Shown: positions 6,004 through 8,609 of the stretch, one piece after another
Layout of the letters: every line of letters begins with the position of its first letter
Position numbering within the stretch: the first letter of the stretch is position 1
From: Phycisphaerales bacterium
Lineage (GTDB): Bacteria; Planctomycetota; Phycisphaerae; Sedimentisphaerales; Anaerobacaceae
Direction: 5' to 3'
Length of the DNA: 8,609 nt
Assembly: GCA_011057845.1 (NCBI GenBank)
Contig: DSDB01000297.1
Coordinates: 1 to 8,609, forward strand
Translations under genes and position numbers: made by a program
The notes under the pieces: generated by a model
What the model was told of the DNA's origin: nothing
The model's database searches: none
The model's input: the letters and a program-made list of their open reading frames with translations, nothing else

Positions 6004-6240
6004 TCGAATCGGCCCGGAGGGTCGGTTCGAGGTATCTCCTGCGCGGGAGATGTCGGCCGGTTGCGCCGAGACGGATGCTGATTCGGCGGCCGGAGCGATT
6101 CCGTGCATGAGGGTGATGTATCGGAGGCAGCGGTCCTGCCCTTTGTACGAGCCCTCACGCGCGTATTCCGCCGGGAGTACGGTGGGTCATCATGCTTGAT
6201 GTGAGTTGTTGGTTGCTTGTACAGGGCTGCCAACCCTGTG
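6004..6240 (+). promoter_or_regulatory. Structured 5' leader of the first PEP-CTERM gene
   Basis: Five stems can be drawn on the + strand, the first starting almost exactly at the predicted transcript start. Stem 1 pairs 6004-6015 with 6019-6030: 12 pairs, two of them G-U, loop GGA. Stem 2 pairs 6031-6039 with 6046-6054: 9 pairs, two G-U. Stem 3 pairs CCGG (6057-6060) with CCGG (6090-6093) and 6064-6070 with 6082-6088. Stem 4 pairs 6102-6113 with 6152-6163 with one mismatch, and encloses GGCAG/CTGCC (6126-6140). Stem 5 pairs 6220-6226 with 6234-6240. The G-U pairs keep each stem intact only on this strand, which favours a folded RNA over a DNA palindrome. It matches no riboswitch class I can name. 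AAAGGAGG (6263-6270) then gives a strong RBS six bases before the ATG. Confidence 0.55.
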
Positions 6241-6276
6241 TGTTTGGCTTAGGGTGTTCTTGAAAGGAGGAGTATT

Positions 6277-6897
6277 ATGGTCAAAAGGTTTCTGTTGTTA
6301 GTTGTTATTTGCCTGTGTGTGGCCCAGGTGGCCTCGGCGGGGTTGATCATCACCAATATGGAACGTCGCAACAGCACGAACACGGAGCCGTTGCTGACGG
6401 GGCCGCTGGACGAAGGGTCGTTGATGTTTACCGACCGCACGCCGGCGACCCATGGCCCGGGTGGCCACCAGTACAAGAACGTGCCGGCGTATTTGATTGG
6501 CGCGGACTATGTGATGACGGCCAACAATGACCGGACCGTTGCCAACGTCGAGTACGATGTCACGCTGCCCGGTTCGACCACCTTGTACCTGTTCATCGAC
6601 AACCGCGTTGGCGACGGCGACAAGAACAACCCGCCGACGCTGGGCGGTGGTGTGATGGACTGGGTGGCGTCGATGGGCTTTGTGGCCACCGGCGACGTGC
6701 TGGACATCGACGAGAAGGGCGATGGGTCCATTGAGAACTACTCCAGCATCTACAAGCTGGCGAACGCCAGTGGGACCCTCACCCTGTACCAGCAGAACGC
6801 GGGCAGCCTGAATATGTACGGCATTGCCGCGATTCCGGAGCCGGCGACCATCGCCCTGCTGGGGCTGGGCGGTCTGGTCCTGCGTCGCAGGAAATAA
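6277..6897 (+). CDS. PEP-CTERM sorting domain protein, 206 residues
   Basis: This is an exported protein with a Sec signal peptide (residues 1-21: KR, a hydrophobic stretch, then cleavage after ASA) and a C-terminal PEP-CTERM signal. That signal has PEP at 187-189, the hydrophobic segment ATIALLGLGGLVL, and RRRK at the very end. Such signals are recognised by exosortases in Gram-negative bacteria that make exopolysaccharide. The mature part is about 165 residues, mostly predicted beta strand, with a polar YVMTANNDRTVANVEYDV segment and TTLYLFIDNRVGDGD. I recall a similar NDR...LYLFIDNR pattern in other planctomycete PEP-CTERM proteins, but no function is known. The strong RBS and promoter suggest high expression. 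No exosortase gene is in the window. Confidence 0.88.
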   Translation: MVKRFLLLVVICLCVAQVASAGLIITNMERRNSTNTEPLLTGPLDEGSLMFTDRTPATHGPGGHQYKNVPAYLIGADYVMTANNDRTVANVEYDVTLPGSTTLYLFIDNRVGDGDKNNPPTLGGGVMDWVASMGFVATGDVLDIDEKGDGSIENYSSIYKLANASGTLTLYQQNAGSLNMYGIAAIPEPATIALLGLGGLVLRRRK

Positions 6898-7098
6898 CAA
6901 CGGTACGGTAGTGCGAGTTGATTGTTAAGTGAATTGTTATGTGCAACACCCAGGAGCAAAGGACATTCCTGGTCAGGTCAGGTTTTAGTAGAGTAGAGTC
7001 CTCTTTTTGCAGGCACAGGGTTTTGGTGAAGATCGCTTTGTTGCTTGTTGTGTATGCCGCCGGGGCAAGCGTAGATAGGATGTTAAGTTGTTAAGTCT
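6898..7098 (+). repeat. TGTTAAGT repeats between the PEP-CTERM genes
   Basis: The exact octamer TGTTAAGT occurs three times in the gap: at 6923-6930 and as a perfect tandem pair at 7081-7096. TTGTTAT (6934-6940) is a weaker echo near the first copy. A hairpin pairs CCAGGA (6950-6955) with TCCTGG (6967-6972), and GGTCA is doubled at 6971-6980; neither is followed by a proper T-run. No clear promoter is seen, so the second gene may be read from the first one's transcript. The octamers could be regulator sites. Confidence 0.5.
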
Positions 7099-7167
7099 TG
7101 CCGAGGTCGGCACGTGTTCCGGCTCGTTGCCGGAGCAAGAAGATGCTTTCTTCTAAAAAAGAGGAGG
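7099..7167 (+). promoter_or_regulatory. Three-hairpin leader and RBS of the second PEP-CTERM gene
   Basis: Three stems lie back to back: TGCCG/CGGCA (7099-7112, loop AGGT), TCCGGC/GCCGGA (7118-7134, loop TCGTT, extendable by a G-U and a G-C pair), and AGAAGA/TCTTCT (7138-7154, loop TGCTT). CTTGC (7097-7101) can instead pair GCAAG (7135-7139), which would rearrange the set. The last stem ends six bases before the RBS GAGGAGG (7161-7167), which itself stays single-stranded and sits ten bases before the ATG at 7178. Confidence 0.55.
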
Positions 7168-7177
7168 AGTACAGATT

Positions 7178-8584
7178 ATGTTCAAGAAACTTTGTGTAAC
7201 ACTGGTAGTGCTGGCCCTGTCGGCCCAGGTGGCTACCGCTGACGTTGGAAATACCAACCCGAACGACATCGTTGGTATTTTCAACTACAATGAGGACATC
7301 GGCAACCCACGCGGTTACGGGTTCACCATGGACATGGGCGTCGGTATCGAGCCCGGCCTTGGCAACAGCCGCGAGTACCTGATTACCGCCGGCGGCGCGG
7401 ACATTTGGGGCACGTGGGACCAGATGCACCTGGCTTACAACCTGGTCAGCGGCGATGTGCGCGTCAGCGCGGCCGGCAGCTGGGTTGTGGCCAACGACGG
7501 CTGGGCCAAGTGGGGTCCCGTCATTCGCGCCAGCACTGCGGCTGACGCGGTCTACATGGGAACCTTCAACAGCTACTTGAATACCAAGGGCCAGGGCCAG
7601 TGGCGCACCGAAACGGGCGCCGGCACCGGTGGCACCGGCGGCGGCGATCCGCTGAAGCTGGGCGTTGCCATGAAGACCCTGGGCGGCTTCACGGTTATGG
7701 AGTCCCTGGTGGACGTGGGCGCCGGCTGGCAGCTGGCTCAAGGCACCAATGCCGTCATTCTGGCTCCGGGCGTCATGCCCGACACCGTCGTGGCCGGTAT
7801 TGCTGTGACCAGCCACAATAACAACTACCTGGCGCAGGCTCGGATCAAGGACGTTGCTTACGAGAGCGACTTTGATCTGATCACGCAGTTCCCGAAGGTC
7901 ACCAACCCGAATCCGGGTCAGTGCTCGGACATCCCGGGCTTCCAGATCACGGTCATGCGGCCGGCCAGCAACGATGGCTGGGGCTATGCCGCGGCTGAAG
8001 GTCTGTTCACCGGCGCTACCCCTCCGGGTCTGTTGATTCCGGCCTTCACGCTGAGCGAAACACGGTTCGACCCCGTGATCAACCTGCGTGACACCGGCGA
8101 CGGCGCCTTCGGCGACAACCGCAGCTTCCCGGGTATTGACCCCGACTGGACCCTGGAGTTTCCGGCTTTGGATCCGGCCCATGGCGATGACGACGACAAC
8201 TTTGCGGCTCAGGTCCTCGCTTGCGTGTACCTGACCGAGGGTTGGCATGTCTTCGGCGCCAACAGCGACGACGGCACGATCATCCGGGTCGGCGGCGTTG
8301 AGATCGGGCGGACGGCCGAGTGGAAGGGCGCGTCCAATGTCGACTTCCTCTTCGAAGTGGCCACCACTGGCTGGTATGACTTCGAAGCCATCTGGCTGGA
8401 AGGCGGCGGCGGCGCGAACCTCGAGCTCCATGAGGTCCTCTCGACCGGCCAGCGGATTCTGCTGGGCGCTCAGGACGGACAGGGCCACTTCATCGGCAGC
8501 CCGGTATATGCTGTACCGGAGCCGGCGACCATCGCTCTGCTCGGTCTGGGTGGTCTGTCTCTGCTTCGTCGCAAAAGGAGCTGA
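7178..8584 (+). CDS. PEP-CTERM protein with concanavalin-like and PA14-like domains
   Basis: The 468-residue protein has a Sec signal peptide (cleavage after ATA, residue 21). An N-terminal beta-rich domain (about 36-225) contains YLITAGGADIWGTWDQMHLAY and NDGWAKWGPVIRAS, a pattern I associate with concanavalin-like/DUF1349-type jelly rolls. A glycine/threonine-rich loop interrupts it near 147-157. A PA14-like domain (about 320-435) follows, with CVYLTEGWHVFGANSDDG and S-D-D-G at 363-366, the stretch that holds calcium and sugar in PA14 lectins. The C-terminus is PEP at 447-449, a hydrophobic segment and RRKRS. The architecture suggests a surface-attached or secreted carbohydrate-binding protein; no catalytic motif is visible. 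It lies 280 bases after the first PEP-CTERM gene on the same strand, and the two may be co-regulated. The N-terminal domain name is less certain than the PA14 call. Confidence 0.88.
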   Translation: MFKKLCVTLVVLALSAQVATADVGNTNPNDIVGIFNYNEDIGNPRGYGFTMDMGVGIEPGLGNSREYLITAGGADIWGTWDQMHLAYNLVSGDVRVSAAGSWVVANDGWAKWGPVIRASTAADAVYMGTFNSYLNTKGQGQWRTETGAGTGGTGGGDPLKLGVAMKTLGGFTVMESLVDVGAGWQLAQGTNAVILAPGVMPDTVVAGIAVTSHNNNYLAQARIKDVAYESDFDLITQFPKVTNPNPGQCSDIPGFQITVMRPASNDGWGYAAAEGLFTGATPPGLLIPAFTLSETRFDPVINLRDTGDGAFGDNRSFPGIDPDWTLEFPALDPAHGDDDDNFAAQVLACVYLTEGWHVFGANSDDGTIIRVGGVEIGRTAEWKGASNVDFLFEVATTGWYDFEAIWLEGGGGANLELHEVLSTGQRILLGAQDGQGHFIGSPVYAVPEPATIALLGLGGLSLLRRKRS

Positions 8585-8609
8585 GACCCTTTCAAGAAGC
8601 ACCAATAGC

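Larger units (their letters stand above)
5785..6006 (+). repeat. A-B-B-A direct repeats downstream of rpsA
   Basis: Two modules each occur twice in direct orientation. Module A is TTGACGGT then AAATACGTAATCG, at 5785-5822 with a 17-base gap and at 5967-6006 with a 19-base gap. Module B is GCAAAATGCGGT then GTTTTTTC, at 5830-5860 with an 11-base gap and at 5937-5966 with a 10-base gap. The order is A, B, B, A. The second A is a good promoter (TTGACG, 18 bases, TATAAA). The first A keeps the -35 but has lost two bases at the -10 position (GGCAAATA against GGTATAAATA), so it probably no longer works. Confidence 0.75.

Noticed and set aside
6075..6199. Two short upstream frames in the PEP-CTERM leader (11 and 30 codons) joined by an ATGA overlap at 6107-6110
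   Set aside because: No Shine-Dalgarno before either ATG, and the Arg-rich products are unremarkable; the stems explain this stretch better.
6995..7008. AGAG-TC-CTCT followed by a T-run, possible terminator after the first PEP-CTERM gene
   Set aside because: Only four pairs with a two-base loop, too weak to call.

Overview
The window looks like a chromosomal segment of a GC-rich planctomycete, most likely of the Phycisphaerae type (inference). The grounds are two secreted proteins with the planctomycete-style PEP-CTERM tail (PEPATIALLGLGGL followed by arginines), a Gfo/Idh/MocA oxidoreductase with a Tat signal, dispersed CAAAACAAACCCAAT repeats in gene-free DNA, and strong third-position GC. 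All supported genes lie on the + strand. The long minus-strand and alternate-frame ORFs are shadows of these genes.

Layout: 1-589 is gene-free and carries a promoter-like sequence, four copies of a CAAAACAAACCCAAT repeat and a five-unit heptamer array. Next comes a Tat-exported Gfo/Idh/MocA oxidoreductase (590-1885). Five bases later there is a compact pair: a 62-residue protein (1891-2079) overlapping by 50 bases a 150-residue MNT/AbiEii-like nucleotidyltransferase (2030-2482). A second, diverged copy of the nucleotidyltransferase C-terminal tail follows in frame behind a single TGA (2483-2551). A palindromic interspersed element at 2594-2627 separates this pair from ispH (2693-3529), the last enzyme of the MEP isoprenoid pathway, with all expected active-site residues. 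ispH is followed by rpsA (3839-5779), ribosomal protein S1 with six S1 domains and a Pro/Ala-rich tail.

The last third holds two PEP-CTERM surface or exported proteins (6277-6897 and 7178-8584). They share the signal-peptide end and the C-terminal sorting signal but have unrelated central domains. The second carries a concanavalin-like N-terminal domain and a PA14-like domain, so a role in the cell envelope or carbohydrate binding is plausible but not proven.

The most unusual feature is outside the genes. The leaders of rpsA and of both PEP-CTERM genes each contain three or more consecutive hairpins between the putative transcription start and the start codon. The 497-base rpsA to PEP-CTERM gap also carries two pairs of direct repeats in A-B-B-A order, one of which contains a good sigma70-type promoter. 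No CRISPR array, tRNA, rRNA, integrase or transposase was seen.
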